This document shows, piece after piece, positions 54,514-64,000 of a stretch of 64,000 bases of DNA (the stretch's first letter is position 1; the number at the start of each line of letters is the position of its first letter). The translations under genes and the position numbers were made by a program. The stretch lies in assembly GCF_000292915.1 (NCBI RefSeq), contig NC_018513.1, positions 186,001 to 250,000 of the forward strand, read 5' to 3'. This DNA comes from Burkholderia cepacia GG4. Its GTDB lineage: Bacteria > Pseudomonadota > Gammaproteobacteria > Burkholderiales > Burkholderiaceae. Under the pieces are notes generated by a model. That model was not told the DNA's origin. It searched no databases and saw nothing but the letters and a program-made list of their open reading frames with translations.

Positions 54514-55755
54514 TTACTGGACGAACGCGCCGATCGTGAAATACGGCGTCGAACCCGCGTTGTCGAGGAAACCGAACACGCCACCCGTGAAGATGAACTT
54601 GCCGGTCGGCGACGTGCTGCCCGAACCCGTGTGGATCGTCGTGACCGTGCCCGGCACCTTCTGCGTGTAGTCCAGATCGAGCGCGGTCGCGAGCGATGCC
54701 TGCGACGGCTGGAACGGATCGAGCAGCGTGGCCTGGTTGTTGATCAGCGCGGTGGTGCGATAGTCGAACTGGCTGTCGACGCCGATGTACTCGCCGTTCT
54801 GCGAGCCGGCCGCGATCGCGGTCTGCGGCGCGAGGATCGAGATGCTCGATTCGTCGTCGGCGGTCAGGCCCGGCACGCCATTGCTGTCGGGCGTCGGGTT
54901 CGGGTTCGCGACGCCGGTGCGCACGAGGATCGGCACCAGCTGGTTGCGCAGCTTGCCGACGATCATGAAGCCCTTGCCCTGCGGCGTCGCCGACAGCGTC
55001 GGCTTCAGCTGGCTCTGGTAGTTGTTGCTCTGGAACGCGCCGCTGCCGTCGGCCGACTGCACGAAGTTCGTGCCCTGCTGCACGCACGCACCGCCGGCGA
55101 ACTGGCCAGTCGTGTCGCACTTGGTCCAGGTGCCGTCCGCGTTGATCGTTACCTTCGCGTCGATCGACGCCGGCGCGAACTTCTGCGACGGTACTTCACC
55201 GAAGCCCACATGGCTGTACGTGCCCGCGACCTTCGTGATGTCGGTTTCGATCGACGAGAAGCCGATGAACGGGTAGTACGGGAATTTCGTGTCGGGCACG
55301 GCAGCCTGGCCGAGCACGCCGTTGAACTGGATTTCCTTGCCGGGAATCGTGCCGCCCGCGACGCCGTAGCCGACGAAGATGCGCGCAGGACGCGACGAAT
55401 CGAGGCTCGCGCCGTTCAGGCGGAACGCGCACTGGTTCAGCTTGTTGGTCGGCAGCATCGTTTCCTGCGTGAGCGTGCCGCTGTCGACGGTGCCCGCGCG
55501 CGTCGGCGTGACGGTGCCGGTCGTTTGCGGAACCGGCGATTCGACATAGGTCACCTGCCAGGTCATCTTGGTCGTGTCGAGCTGGACCTTGGCGAGTTCG
55601 CCGCTGCCTGCGCCACCCGTAAACACGGTGCTGTAGTCGAGCGACGCGGGGCAGAGCCGGTCTTCGACGAGCGGGGGCGGATTATCGCTGCCGCCGCCGC
55701 AGGCGGACAGAAGGGGGGCGGCAAGCGCCGCGGCCAGAATGAGGTTGCGCTTCAT
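54514..55755 (-). CDS. DUF2957 lipoprotein, downstream copy
   Basis: A 413-residue lipoprotein (LLSACG, C19). It shares the order TVFTGGAGSGELAKVQLD ... YVESPVPQTTGTVTPTRAGT with the neighbouring copy. Later segments, ADDESSISILAPQTAIAAGS and GEYIGVDSQFDYRTTALI, also recur. The mature protein is Thr/Ser/Gly-rich, without catalytic motifs I know, and probably all-beta. Its stop is 16 bases before the OmpW ATG. Function unknown. Confidence 0.9.
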   Translation of the reverse strand: MKRNLILAAALAAPLLSACGGGSDNPPPLVEDRLCPASLDYSTVFTGGAGSGELAKVQLDTTKMTWQVTYVESPVPQTTGTVTPTRAGTVDSGTLTQETMLPTNKLNQCAFRLNGASLDSSRPARIFVGYGVAGGTIPGKEIQFNGVLGQAAVPDTKFPYYPFIGFSSIETDITKVAGTYSHVGFGEVPSQKFAPASIDAKVTINADGTWTKCDTTGQFAGGACVQQGTNFVQSADGSGAFQSNNYQSQLKPTLSATPQGKGFMIVGKLRNQLVPILVRTGVANPNPTPDSNGVPGLTADDESSISILAPQTAIAAGSQNGEYIGVDSQFDYRTTALINNQATLLDPFQPSQASLATALDLDYTQKVPGTVTTIHTGSGSTSPTGKFIFTGGVFGFLDNAGSTPYFTIGAFVQ

Positions 55756-55910
55756 GTTGCTCCTCCAGATTTGTCTTGTAAGGCGGCCGGCTCCCTGTCG
55801 GCCGCTTCTATTGCTTGTGCTCGTGCTGCCCGCGCCGTGCCGGGCGCTTTCGTCTCGTGCCTTCGGCGCATCGCGCGGCGGCGGGTTGGCCGCCGCCGCA
55901 TCCCCGAGCG

Positions 55911-57332
55911 CTACTTGCTGATCTGCGCACCCACGCCGAAGTACGGCGTCGACGACGTGCTCGAGTTCGCCGACGTCGACGTGACACCGCCGTTCACCGT
56001 GCCCTGGATGAGCGCCGCGTACAGGCCGCCCGTCGCGATCACCACGCCCGATGCGGACGGATAGGTCGCGCCGCTCGGCGGCGTCGTCGTCGCGTTCAGC
56101 AGGCCCGGCGTGCCCTGGCCGTAGTCGAGCGTGAACGCGTCTTCCTCGGCCTGCGTGGTCGGGTTGATGAACGACGCGTTGCCGCCACGGATCAGCGCGG
56201 CCGTGTACTTGAAGTTGGAATCTGCGCCCGCGTAGCCGCCGTCGATCGCGCCCGACTGGATCGCCGTCGCCGCGCCGAGCACCGCGATGCCCGATTCATC
56301 GTCGACCTGCGCGTCGGTGTGCAGCGGCGGTGTGCCGAGGTTCACGTTGCCCGTGCGCACGACCACCGGCACGGTCGCGCCGTTGAGCTGGCCGATCACC
56401 ATGTGCGCGGTGGCCGACTTGCCGGTCGCGCCGATCAGCGGCAGCTGCGTCTGCGGCAGGGTCTGCGGCGCCTTCGCGCTGTTGAGATAGCCGCCGGTCG
56501 CGTTCACCGTCCACGGATTGCCGGTTGTCTGGCAGCCGCCGGCACTCGTCGACGTGCACGCGCCGTTCGCGTCGAACGTCTCGCTCGAATTCGTGCCCTT
56601 CGTCGCGTAGTTGCCCGACGGCACGAGGTGGTAGATCAGCGCGTTGTAGGTGCCCGGCAGCTTCGTGAGGTCGGTCGTCGTGTTCGCGAAGCCGAGGAAC
56701 GGATAGAAGTCGAAGTGGCGGTTCGGCACCTGGCCGACGTTCTGGATCACGCCCGGGATGATCGTCAGCCCGTCGTACTGGACCGTCGCACCCGGGATGC
56801 CGCCGCCGGCGACGCCCATGCCGACCAGCAGCATCGGCGGGTTTGCCTGGTTGAAGTCGGCGGCCGTCGAATAGGTCGAGCCGTTCGGTGCCGTGCCCGA
56901 ACCCGGCGTGAGGACGAATGCGCAGCGCGTCTGCTCCGCGGTCGGCAGCATGCCGGTCGGCGGGTGGATGACCTTGCCGGTGATCGTCGTGCCGGCGCGG
57001 CTCGGCGTGACGGTGCCGGTCGCGAGCGGAATCGGCGATTCGAGCCACGTGAGCGTGTACGTCATCGCGACCGCATCGATGTTGACGCTGACGATCTCGC
57101 CGCTACCCGCACCGCCGAGGTACGTGCTCTTCACGATGTCGGCGTTGGCCGGGCACAGCGCGCCGTTGACGGGCTGCGACGGCGGTGGCCCTTGCGTGCC
57201 GCAGCTCGATCCGGAACATTGGGGCGCTTCGATCGGCGCGGGCGAGCCGCCGGAATCCCCTCCACCACATGCAACCAGGAAAGGGGCGATGGCAAAGGCC
57301 GTTGCCACCCCCTTCGATAAGGCGTGCGACAT
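55911..57332 (-). CDS. DUF2957 lipoprotein, upstream copy
   Basis: A 473-residue lipoprotein (FLVACG, C22) paralogous to the next gene: STYLGGAGSGEIVSVNID, WLESPIPLATGTVTPSRAGT and QVDDESGIAVLGAATAIQSG match it. It has a Cys-containing Pro/Ser-rich insert after the lipobox (PQCSGSSCG) and a longer middle part. The two genes probably arose by tandem duplication. A gap of 155 bases separates them. Function unknown. Confidence 0.9.
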   Translation of the reverse strand: MSHALSKGVATAFAIAPFLVACGGGDSGGSPAPIEAPQCSGSSCGTQGPPPSQPVNGALCPANADIVKSTYLGGAGSGEIVSVNIDAVAMTYTLTWLESPIPLATGTVTPSRAGTTITGKVIHPPTGMLPTAEQTRCAFVLTPGSGTAPNGSTYSTAADFNQANPPMLLVGMGVAGGGIPGATVQYDGLTIIPGVIQNVGQVPNRHFDFYPFLGFANTTTDLTKLPGTYNALIYHLVPSGNYATKGTNSSETFDANGACTSTSAGGCQTTGNPWTVNATGGYLNSAKAPQTLPQTQLPLIGATGKSATAHMVIGQLNGATVPVVVRTGNVNLGTPPLHTDAQVDDESGIAVLGAATAIQSGAIDGGYAGADSNFKYTAALIRGGNASFINPTTQAEEDAFTLDYGQGTPGLLNATTTPPSGATYPSASGVVIATGGLYAALIQGTVNGGVTSTSANSSTSSTPYFGVGAQISK

Positions 57333-57761
57333 GCCGCTGTCTCCAATCGTTTAATTGTGCGAGCTAATGTCGCTGCGCGGATTTTTGCTGTCAATTGATG
57401 AACTCGTCTAAAAAAGACGATTGAAACAAAAGTCGCGATATGAATCCTTGCCGGATGAGGCTTTCAGTAAGAATTAAAACGCGCAGAGGGCGCTAGAGTG
57501 CTGCTGGAGTGGGGCGGCTGCCACGCGCAACAGGCTCTCGAGGCCTTCCCGCGTATAACGGCAGTGTTTAAAGCGGCGATATCCGGTTTATCCCTATTCG
57601 GGATTGACTGGAGAAAGGTGGGTGGAATTAATTCGCCGGCAATCGCGCAATGGAAAGCTTGTAAATATTTGTAAATGCGCGATTCGGATTTTTATATATT
57701 GCCCGATACGGGCAAATAAAAAGCCGGCCAGTGGCCGGCTTTGCATCGCGTGCAAGCAGGG
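57333..57761. other. AT-rich intergenic region upstream of the DUF2957 operon
   Basis: About 430 bases, much richer in A/T than the flanks, with no ORF of coding character. It should hold the minus-strand promoter of the DUF2957-OmpW unit near 57340-57480, where AATT-rich runs occur, but I see no clear -10/-35 pair. Its right end holds the argC terminator. Confidence 0.5.
57719..57745 (-). terminator. Terminator after argC
   Basis: Stem AAAGCCGGCC / GGCCGGCTTT (loop ACT on the minus strand) with TTTTTATTT following on the minus strand. Confidence 0.8.
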
Positions 57762-58712
57762 TCAGCGCGTGAGACCGCTATCCTCGGCGGCGCCGATGTT
57801 GAGGTTCATGCACTGGATCGCGGCGCCCGATGCGCCCTTGCCGAGATTGTCGAGGCGCGCGACCGTGACGAAGCGCTCTTCGTTGCCGAACACGAACAGG
57901 TCGACGCGGTTCGTGTCGTTGTTCGCCTGCACGTCGAAGAAGCCGCTGTCGAGATTCGCATCGGCGTTGAACGGCGCGACGCGCACGAACGGTTCGTCCG
58001 CGTAGTACTCGGCGAACACGCGCTGCACGTCTTGCGGCGTCGCGCGCTTCGCGAGCTGTTCCGGCGAGAAGTAGGTCGTCACCGCGAGACCCTTCAGGAA
58101 CGGCCCGACGATCGGCGTGAAGATCGGCGCGTGCGTGAGGCCCGTGTGCGCGGCCATTTCCGGCAGGTGCTTGTGCGCCAGCGCGAGCGCGTACGGACGC
58201 GGGCTCGCGAGCTTGCCGCCCGGCGCCGCGCTTTCGTATTCGGCGATCATCGACTTGCCGCCGCCGCTGTAGCCGGTGATCGAGTAGCTGTGCGCGGCGA
58301 ACGTCGGCGCGACGATGCCTGCGTCGACGAGCGGACGCATCGCGAGCACGAACGCCGACGCGTGGCAGCCCGGCACCGCGATGCGCTTCGACGTGCGAAT
58401 CTTCTCGCGCTGCGCGCGGGTCAGTTCCGGCAGCCCATACGCCCAGTCGGCGCTCGTGCGGAACGCGGTGCTCGCGTCGATCAGCGTCGTGTTCGGGTTC
58501 TCGACCAGCGATGCCGATTCGCGCGACGCGACGTCCGGCAGGCACAGGAACGTGACGTCCGACGCGTTGATCAGGCGGCGGCGCTCGTCGACGTCCTTGC
58601 GCTTCGCTTCCTCGATGCGCAGGATCTCGATGTCGTTGCGCGCCGACAGGTATTCGAAGATCTTGAGGCCGGTCGTGCCTTCCTGGCCGTCGACAAAAAC
58701 TTTGGTGCTCAT
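57762..58712 (-). CDS. argC: N-acetyl-gamma-glutamyl-phosphate reductase, type 2
   Basis: Third step of arginine synthesis: NADPH reduction of N-acetylglutamyl phosphate. The 316-residue short (type 2) form begins [20 protein letters not shown] and has the catalytic C116 in [11 protein letters not shown], then [15 protein letters not shown] and the KHLPEMAAH segment with the active-site His. Shorter than the type 1 enzyme of E. coli. It stands alone here, with its own terminator; the start ATG ends at 58712. Confidence 0.95.
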   Translation of the reverse strand: MSTKVFVDGQEGTTGLKIFEYLSARNDIEILRIEEAKRKDVDERRRLINASDVTFLCLPDVASRESASLVENPNTTLIDASTAFRTSADWAYGLPELTRAQREKIRTSKRIAVPGCHASAFVLAMRPLVDAGIVAPTFAAHSYSITGYSGGGKSMIAEYESAAPGGKLASPRPYALALAHKHLPEMAAHTGLTHAPIFTPIVGPFLKGLAVTTYFSPEQLAKRATPQDVQRVFAEYYADEPFVRVAPFNADANLDSGFFDVQANNDTNRVDLFVFGNEERFVTVARLDNLGKGASGAAIQCMNLNIGAAEDSGLTR

Positions 58713-58901
58713 TTCGCTCTCACTGAATGAAACGGGAGCCGCGGCGCCCTGAAACCGCCATTTTAAGACGTCATCCGGCGGGCCTGCATCGCACGGGGTG
58801 AAAAAAAGACGGCCCGCGGGCCGTCTTGTGTCCCTTTGACACGCGCCTGCGCCGCGTCGCCGCGCCACCCGTGGCGCGATCGAGCGGGCGCGCGGACGCG
58901 T

Positions 58902-59474
58902 TCAGCGGGCGCCGGCCACCCAGCGGGCCGTTGCTTCGGCGACGCGCCGGCCGAACGCCTTCGCGGTCTCGAGATCGCCCGGCAGCGGGCCCTCATCGGG
59001 CGTCGCGTCCGCCGGCGACTGCGCGAGCAGGCCCGTGAAGCCGCCGACGTAGTTGATGTCGTTGCGCGTGGCCGCCTTCGAGTTGGCCGGCATCATGCCC
59101 GTGCCGACCCACACCATCCCATGTTGCATCGCCAGCGTGACGAAATACTGAATCGTCGAGAACTTGTCGCCGTTCATCGTCGCGGAATTCGTGAAGCCCG
59201 CGGCGATCTTGTCCTTCCACTTCTGCGTGAACCACGGTTTCGACGTCGCATCGGCGAACTGCTTGAACTGCGCGGACGGCCCGCCCATGTAGGTCGGCGC
59301 GCCGAAGACGATCGCGTCCGCCGCATCGAGTGCGGCCCAGCTTGCGTCGTCGAGCTCGCCGACGGCGATCAGGCGTGCGGTCGCGCCGGCGTCCTGCGCG
59401 CCTGCGTGAACGGCGTCGGCCAGTTTCTGCGTGTGACCGTAGCCGCTGTGATAAACGATGACGATGTTCGACAT
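58902..59474 (-). CDS. Flavodoxin-fold NAD(P)H-quinone reductase-like protein (WrbA-like)
   Basis: A 190-residue flavodoxin-like protein: FMN loop VYHSGYGHTQKLADAV, the FGAPTYMGGPSAQFKQFADAT segment, WKDKIAAGFTNSATMNGDK and VWVGTGMMPAN. This matches the flavodoxin/NADPH-dependent FMN reductase group related to WrbA. GGAGA lies seven bases before the ATG. Quinone reduction under stress is the usual role; the sequence does not prove it. Confidence 0.92.
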   Translation of the reverse strand: MSNIVIVYHSGYGHTQKLADAVHAGAQDAGATARLIAVGELDDASWAALDAADAIVFGAPTYMGGPSAQFKQFADATSKPWFTQKWKDKIAAGFTNSATMNGDKFSTIQYFVTLAMQHGMVWVGTGMMPANSKAATRNDINYVGGFTGLLAQSPADATPDEGPLPGDLETAKAFGRRVAEATARWVAGAR

Positions 59475-59688
59475 GAAGCGTTCTCCGGAAAGGGGCGAAA
59501 CGGCGGGCGCTGCGGCCTGCCGCGTGACGCGCCGCGGACGGGCGGCGCGGCGGATCCGCGGCGGGATGCCGCGACCGGTGCAGGCGAGTCTAGCAAGCCG
59601 AAATGACGGGAAAAAAGCGCGTGTGCGGCGCACGGAAATTCGCCGGCGCGGGCAATCCGACACGCAACCTGCGCCAGCGCGCCGCCGG

Positions 59689-60291
59689 TTACTGTCCGTA
59701 ATTGACGATGAGTTGCGCGGTGCCGATCGTGAGCGTGCCGATCTCGTGCTCGAACATCGGCGCGGGGCGCCCCTGAGCGATGCGCAGGTCTATCCCCTTC
59801 AGCGCGTAGACGGTGATCACGTAGCGGTGCGGCTTGCCTGGCGGCGGGCACGGGCCGCCGTAGCCGTCGATTCCGAAGTCGTTGCGCGCCTCGCTCGCGC
59901 CGATGCGCCGCAGGAAGCCGGACGCGCTCGCATCCGCGGGCAGGCTCGTGACGGTCGCCGGGATACCGGCGACGGCCCAGTGCCACCAGCCGTGCCCGGG
60001 TGCATCGGGATCGAAGATCGTGATCGCATAACCACGCGTGCCGGGCGGCGGATTGCGCCAGCTGAGCTGCGGCGAGCGGTTTTCGCCCTTGCAGTCGCCA
60101 CGGTCGAACACGTTCGCGGCACCGACGCGCCCGCCGGGTGTCAGTTGGTCGCTCGACACGGTGAACGGGCCTTCCGCCCGCGCCGGCAGGGCGGCGCACG
60201 CGACCCAGGCGGCAACGCAGAGGACAGTGGCGATGAACGGGGACGAAGGACCCGGCGGCGCAGGCAGAGTGATCCGGCGATCCACACGCAT
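59689..60291 (-). CDS. YbhB/YbcL family PEBP-like protein
   Basis: A 200-residue phosphatidylethanolamine-binding-protein fold protein with an N-terminal signal segment ending near ALPARAEG. Typical motifs: FDRGDCKGENRSPQLSW (the ENxSP-like), DPDAPGHGWWHWAVAGIP, and YGGPCPPPGKPHRYVITVYAL. Ligand unknown. The presumed Sec signal places it in the periplasm, unlike cytosolic YbhB. Confidence 0.93.
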   Translation of the reverse strand: MRVDRRITLPAPPGPSSPFIATVLCVAAWVACAALPARAEGPFTVSSDQLTPGGRVGAANVFDRGDCKGENRSPQLSWRNPPPGTRGYAITIFDPDAPGHGWWHWAVAGIPATVTSLPADASASGFLRRIGASEARNDFGIDGYGGPCPPPGKPHRYVITVYALKGIDLRIAQGRPAPMFEHEIGTLTIGTAQLIVNYGQ

Positions 60292-60469
60292 AAGGCGCTT
60301 CTCCCGTCACGTGAGCCGGGCCGATGCGCCCGGCATGGTTGGCGTTGCAGGTTGCCCGCGCAGCGGATGGCGGCGGCAGATCAAGTCTAGCATTAGGGTT
60401 CGATGCGCGATGCGCGATGCACGCCGCGACCCGCGATTCGGGCCGATCCGGATGCGGATCGACGGACGA

Positions 60470-60505
60470 AAAAAAACCGCTCGCGATGAAGCGAGCGGTT
60501 TTCTG
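60470..60505 (-). terminator. Terminator after pyrE
   Basis: Stem AACCGCTCGC / GCGAGCGGTT with loop TTCATC on the minus strand and at least eight T after it. Confidence 0.85.
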
Positions 60506-60538
60506 CGCCAGGGCGCCGGCCAGCGAGCCGGCGCGGCC

Positions 60539-61225
60539 TTATTCCTTGGGGGCCGTCGCGCCGCCGTGCGCGGCCGACCATTCGGCCGGCGCGTGCAGGA
60601 ATTTCTCGACTTCGTCGAGCGTCTTCGTTTCGAAGTAGCCCGACGCCTTCGCGACGCGCAGCACGTCCCACCAGGTCGCGAGCGCGTGCAGGTCGACGTC
60701 GATGTCCTTCAGGACCGACACGCTTTCCTTGAAGATGTTGTAGTGGAACAGCACGAAGCAGTGGTTCACCGTCGCGCCCGCGGTGCGCAACGCGTTGACG
60801 AAGTTGATCTTGCTGCGGCTGTCGGTCGTCAGGTCTTCCACCAGCAGCACGCGCGAGCCTTCTTCCAGATGGCCTTCGATCTGCGCATTGCGGCCGAAAC
60901 CCTTCGGCTTCTTGCGCACGTACTGCATCGGCACCATCATGCGGTCCGCGAGCCATGCCGCGAACGGGATACCGGCCGTCTCGCCGCCCGCCACCGAGTC
61001 GATCTGCTCGAAGCCGACGTCGCGCATGATCGTCGTTTCCGCCATTTCCATCAGCGCACGACGCACGCGCGGATACGAGATCAGCTTGCGGCAGTCGATG
61101 TAGACGGGGCTTGCCCAGCCGGACGTGAAGATGAACGGTTTTTCGGCGTTGAAGTGCACCGCCTGCACTTCGAGCAGGATTTTGGCGGTCGTATCCGAGA
61201 TCGACTGACGATCGTAGCCTGTCAT
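60539..61225 (-). CDS. pyrE: Orotate phosphoribosyltransferase
   Basis: Makes OMP from orotate and PRPP in pyrimidine synthesis. The 228-residue enzyme shows [32 protein letters not shown] and the PRPP loop, here [14 protein letters not shown] instead of the usual VxxxDDVxTTGxS; this form is known in beta-proteobacteria. I chose the ATG ending at 61225, with AAGGA seven bases before; an ATG six bases upstream lies within the site. Confidence 0.95.
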   Translation of the reverse strand: MTGYDRQSISDTTAKILLEVQAVHFNAEKPFIFTSGWASPVYIDCRKLISYPRVRRALMEMAETTIMRDVGFEQIDSVAGGETAGIPFAAWLADRMMVPMQYVRKKPKGFGRNAQIEGHLEEGSRVLLVEDLTTDSRSKINFVNALRTAGATVNHCFVLFHYNIFKESVSVLKDIDVDLHALATWWDVLRVAKASGYFETKTLDEVEKFLHAPAEWSAAHGGATAPKE

Positions 61226-61327
61226 GGGCATTCCTTGGGTGATGAGCGAAGAGCGGGCGCGGGCCCGGTGGCGCAGCAAGGGGAACCTGCCCGAGGGGCC
61301 GGGGCGCGATCGGAGGGCCAATCGCAT

Positions 61328-61685
61328 CGCTGCGCGCGTAGCCGGCTATTTTACCCGATTCAGGGCGGTTTTCGGCGGAATTCGCGCGGGTTCGGCGCGC
61401 CGCTCACCACCGGCGAAACAAACGGGGTGCGATCAGCCCGATGCTGATGCCAAGGATGCGGCGCCGCACCAACGGACGTCATTTAGGGGGTGTACACTAG
61501 GCGACCCTTAGAAATCGTTCAGTACTTTGTACTTTCCTCTTGCCACCCGCCAAGGTTCGATGGCGTGCCGACCCGGCGCGCTGCGTGCCGTCTCGCAGTC
61601 GACCATCCCCTCGATCCAAGCAGACGCGGCCCAAGGTGCTGTGTACTGAACCGTCAAAATTTCGCATGTCTCTCGCAGGTCAATC
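61328..61685 (+). promoter_or_regulatory. Leader region upstream of maeB
   Basis: 358 bases without an ORF. A weak -10 (TACACT at 61493-61498) lies about 190 bases before the maeB ATG, implying a long leader. AGTAC-TTT-GTACT at 61519-61531 is a small inverted repeat in it. No known riboswitch pattern was recognised. Confidence 0.4.
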
Positions 61686-63956
61686 ATGGACGAACAACTG
61701 AAGCAGGCCGCTCTCGCTTATCACCTGAACCCGAAACCCGGCAAGATTTCGGTCACCCCGACCAAGCCGCTGTCGAACCAGCTCGATCTGTCGCTCGCGT
61801 ATTCGCCGGGCGTCGCGGCGGCGTGCGAGGCGATCCACGCCGATCCGCTCGACGCGCAGAAGTACACGTCGCGCGGCAACCTCGTCGGCGTCATCACGAA
61901 CGGCACGGCCGTGCTGGGCCTCGGCAACATCGGCCCGCTGGCTGCGAAGCCGGTGATGGAAGGCAAGGGCTGCCTGTTCAAGAAGTTCGCGGGCATCGAC
62001 GTGTTCGACATCGAACTGTCGGAGTCCGACCCCGACAAGCTCGTCGAGGCGATCGCGATGCTCGAGCCGACGCTCGGCGGCATCAACCTCGAGGACATCA
62101 AGGCGCCGGAATGCTTCTACATCGAGCAGAAGCTGCGCGAGCGCATGAAGATCCCCGTTTTCCACGACGACCAGCACGGCACCGCGATCATCGCGTCGGC
62201 TGCGATCCTGAACGGCCTGAAGGTCGTCGGCAAGAAGCTGTCGGAAGTGAAGCTCGTGTGTTCGGGCGCGGGCGCCGCGGCGATCGCGTGTCTGGACCTG
62301 CTCGTGAACCTCGGCCTGACGAAGGCGAACATCCTCGTCGCCGATTCGAAGGGCGTGATCTACGAAGGGCGCGGCAACCTCGACCCGTCGAAGCAGCGTT
62401 ATGCGGCGACCACCGACGCGCGCACGCTTGGCGACGCGATCGTCGGCGCGGACGTGTTCCTCGGCTGCTCGAGCGCGGGCGTGCTGAAGCAGGACATGGT
62501 CAAGACGATGGGCGACCGCCCGCTGATCCTGGCGCTTGCGAACCCGGAACCGGAAATCCGCCCGGAAGACGCGAAGGCCGTGCGCCCGGATGCGATCGTC
62601 GCGACCGGCCGTTCGGACTACCCGAACCAGGTCAACAACGTGCTGTGCTTCCCGTTCATCTTCCGCGGCGCACTCGACGTCGGCGCGACGACGATCACGG
62701 AAGAAATGAAGCTCGCGTGCGTGCGCGCGATCGCCGAGCTGGCCGAGGAAACCGACCAGAGCGAAGAAGTCGCGAAGGCGTATGAAGGCCATTCGCTCGA
62801 GTTCGGGCCGGACTACCTGATTCCGAAGCCGTTCGACCCGCGCCTGATCATCAAGATCGCGCCGGCCGTCGCACAGGCTGCGATGGATTCGGGCGTCGCG
62901 ACGCGCCCGATCGAGGACATGGACGCGTACCGCGAGCAGCTCGGCGCGACCGTCTACCGCACCGGCATGGTGATGCGTCCGGTGTTCGCGACCGCGAAGA
63001 AGAAGCAGGCGCGCATCGTGTTCGCCGAGGGCGAGGACGAACGCGTGCTGCGCGCCGCGCAGTTCGTGCTGCAGGAAAAGATCGCGAAGCCGATCATCGT
63101 CGGCCGTCCGTCGGTCGTCGAGATGCGCCTGCAGAAGATCGGCTCGAAGCTGAAGGCCGGCATCGATTTCGAGATCGTGAATCCGGAAGACGACACCCGC
63201 TACCACCGCTATTGGCAGGCGTACCACGAGATCGGCGCGCGTGACGGCGTCACGCCGGAAGTCGCGAAGGCCGCGCTGCGCAAGTTCAACACGCTGATCG
63301 GCGCGATGCTCGTGCACCTGGGCGATGCGGACGGGATGATCTGCGGGATGATCGACACGTACCACACGCACCTGAAGTTCATCGAGCAAGTGCTGGGCCG
63401 TGCGCAGGGCGCCGAGCACTACGCCGCGATGAACCTGCTGATGCTGCCGGGCCGCAACCTGTTCCTGTGCGACACGTACGTGAACGAAGTGCCGAGCGCG
63501 GAACAGCTCGCCGACATGACGATCCAGGCTGCCGCCGAAATCGAGCGCTTCGGCATCGCGCCGAAGGCCGCGCTGCTGTCGAACTCGAACTTCGGCAGCG
63601 CGCCGTCGGCGTCGTCGCGCCGGATGGCCGAGGCCCGCCAGCTGATCAGCGAGCGTGCGCCGAACCTCGAAGTCGACGGCGAAATGCACGGCGACGCGGC
63701 GTTGTCCGAAGCGGTCCGCAAGGCCGCGTTCCCGGGCACGACGCTGTCGGGCGAAGCGAACCTGCTGATCATGCCGAACGTCGAAGCGGCGAACATCGCG
63801 TACAACCTGCTGAAGATGGTCGGCGGCGAAGGCGTGACGGTCGGCCCGTTCCTGCTCGGCGCGGCGAAGCCGGTCCACATCCTGACGCCGGCTGCAACCG
63901 TGCGCCGGATCATCAACATGACGGCGGTGGCCGCCGCGAACGCGAACACGAAGTAA
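61686..63956 (+). CDS. maeB: NADP-dependent malic enzyme (malic enzyme/phosphotransacetylase fusion)
   Basis: Converts malate to pyruvate and CO2, giving NADPH. The 756-residue protein has a malic domain ([39 protein letters not shown]), an NAD(P)-binding domain ([26 protein letters not shown]), and a C-terminal phosphotransacetylase-like domain from about residue 430 ([45 protein letters not shown]). The last domain is regulatory in MaeB rather than active. Length is normal for MaeB. Confidence 0.97.
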   Translation: MDEQLKQAALAYHLNPKPGKISVTPTKPLSNQLDLSLAYSPGVAAACEAIHADPLDAQKYTSRGNLVGVITNGTAVLGLGNIGPLAAKPVMEGKGCLFKKFAGIDVFDIELSESDPDKLVEAIAMLEPTLGGINLEDIKAPECFYIEQKLRERMKIPVFHDDQHGTAIIASAAILNGLKVVGKKLSEVKLVCSGAGAAAIACLDLLVNLGLTKANILVADSKGVIYEGRGNLDPSKQRYAATTDARTLGDAIVGADVFLGCSSAGVLKQDMVKTMGDRPLILALANPEPEIRPEDAKAVRPDAIVATGRSDYPNQVNNVLCFPFIFRGALDVGATTITEEMKLACVRAIAELAEETDQSEEVAKAYEGHSLEFGPDYLIPKPFDPRLIIKIAPAVAQAAMDSGVATRPIEDMDAYREQLGATVYRTGMVMRPVFATAKKKQARIVFAEGEDERVLRAAQFVLQEKIAKPIIVGRPSVVEMRLQKIGSKLKAGIDFEIVNPEDDTRYHRYWQAYHEIGARDGVTPEVAKAALRKFNTLIGAMLVHLGDADGMICGMIDTYHTHLKFIEQVLGRAQGAEHYAAMNLLMLPGRNLFLCDTYVNEVPSAEQLADMTIQAAAEIERFGIAPKAALLSNSNFGSAPSASSRRMAEARQLISERAPNLEVDGEMHGDAALSEAVRKAAFPGTTLSGEANLLIMPNVEAANIAYNLLKMVGGEGVTVGPFLLGAAKPVHILTPAATVRRIINMTAVAAANANTK

Positions 63957-64000
63957 GTTTGCATCTGCGTGCGCCGCGCAGCACGCGCGGCGCAATGAAA

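Noticed and set aside
61680..63995. 771-codon minus ORF antisense to maeB
   Set aside because: Shadow frame; maeB is complete with all domains.

Overview
The window looks like chromosome 1 of a Burkholderia cepacia complex species. I infer this from the very high G+C with G/C-ending codons, the order cheD-cheB-cheY-cheZ ... flhB-flhA-flhF-flhG-fliA followed by ahcY-metF, an SAH riboswitch before ahcY, and paired genes of Burkholderia-typical unknown families (DUF2844/DUF3443, DUF2957). I ran no database search; family names come from recognising motifs and gene order.

Region by region. 1-13 kb: the end of a chemotaxis/flagellar cluster (cheD truncated by the window edge, cheB, cheY, cheZ), interrupted by four non-motility genes (DUF2844, the lipoprotein DUF3443, a VOC-fold protein, DUF805), then the flagellar export/regulation run flhB-flhA-flhF-flhG-fliA with overlapping starts and stops. 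13-16 kb: methyl-cycle genes (SAH riboswitch, ahcY, a small membrane protein, metF). 16-28 kb: single genes (amidase, dienelactone hydrolase, nitronate monooxygenase, amino-acid binding protein, MFS, FMN-binding protein, H-NS, cation efflux, Lrp, exonuclease, metallo-hydrolase). 27.5-28.15 kb is a gene-free stretch with a promoter-like box and four clustered inverted repeats. 28-32 kb: an envelope and replication block rlpA / rsmI / yraN-diaA-dolP-cytochrome c, which matches the E. coli yraL-yraN-diaA-yraP neighbourhood.

32-40.6 kb is accessory: tRNA-Ala(CGC), an integrase remnant, then a six-gene minus-strand operon with GtrA/GtrB-like proteins, a GT-C transferase, a GT4 transferase, a Gfo/Idh oxidoreductase and a methyltransferase. 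I read it as an uncharacterised surface-glycan modification module. About 1 kb of gene-poor DNA and a membrane-protein gene broken by an in-frame stop follow. 40.8-46 kb: glucarate catabolism (gudD, gudP), divergent from a DUF2239-carotenoid oxygenase pair. 46-50 kb: a four-gene MacAB/Lol-like ABC exporter. 50.5-64 kb: a tiny secreted Lys/Ala-rich protein, a Mut7-C nuclease-like protein, a beta-hydroxyacid dehydrogenase, a LysE exporter, a candidate anti-Shine-Dalgarno small RNA, an OmpW-DUF2957-DUF2957 block, argC, a flavodoxin-fold protein, a PEBP protein, pyrE and maeB.

The observations most worth following are: the DUF3443 lipoprotein carries paired aspartic-protease-like motifs; FlhG lacks both lysines of its Walker A motif; the glycan island beside tRNA-Ala; the small RNA candidate at 53.55 kb with two TGTCTCCTC repeats and an 11-nt match to the gudP ribosome-binding site; and the structured, gene-free region before rlpA.
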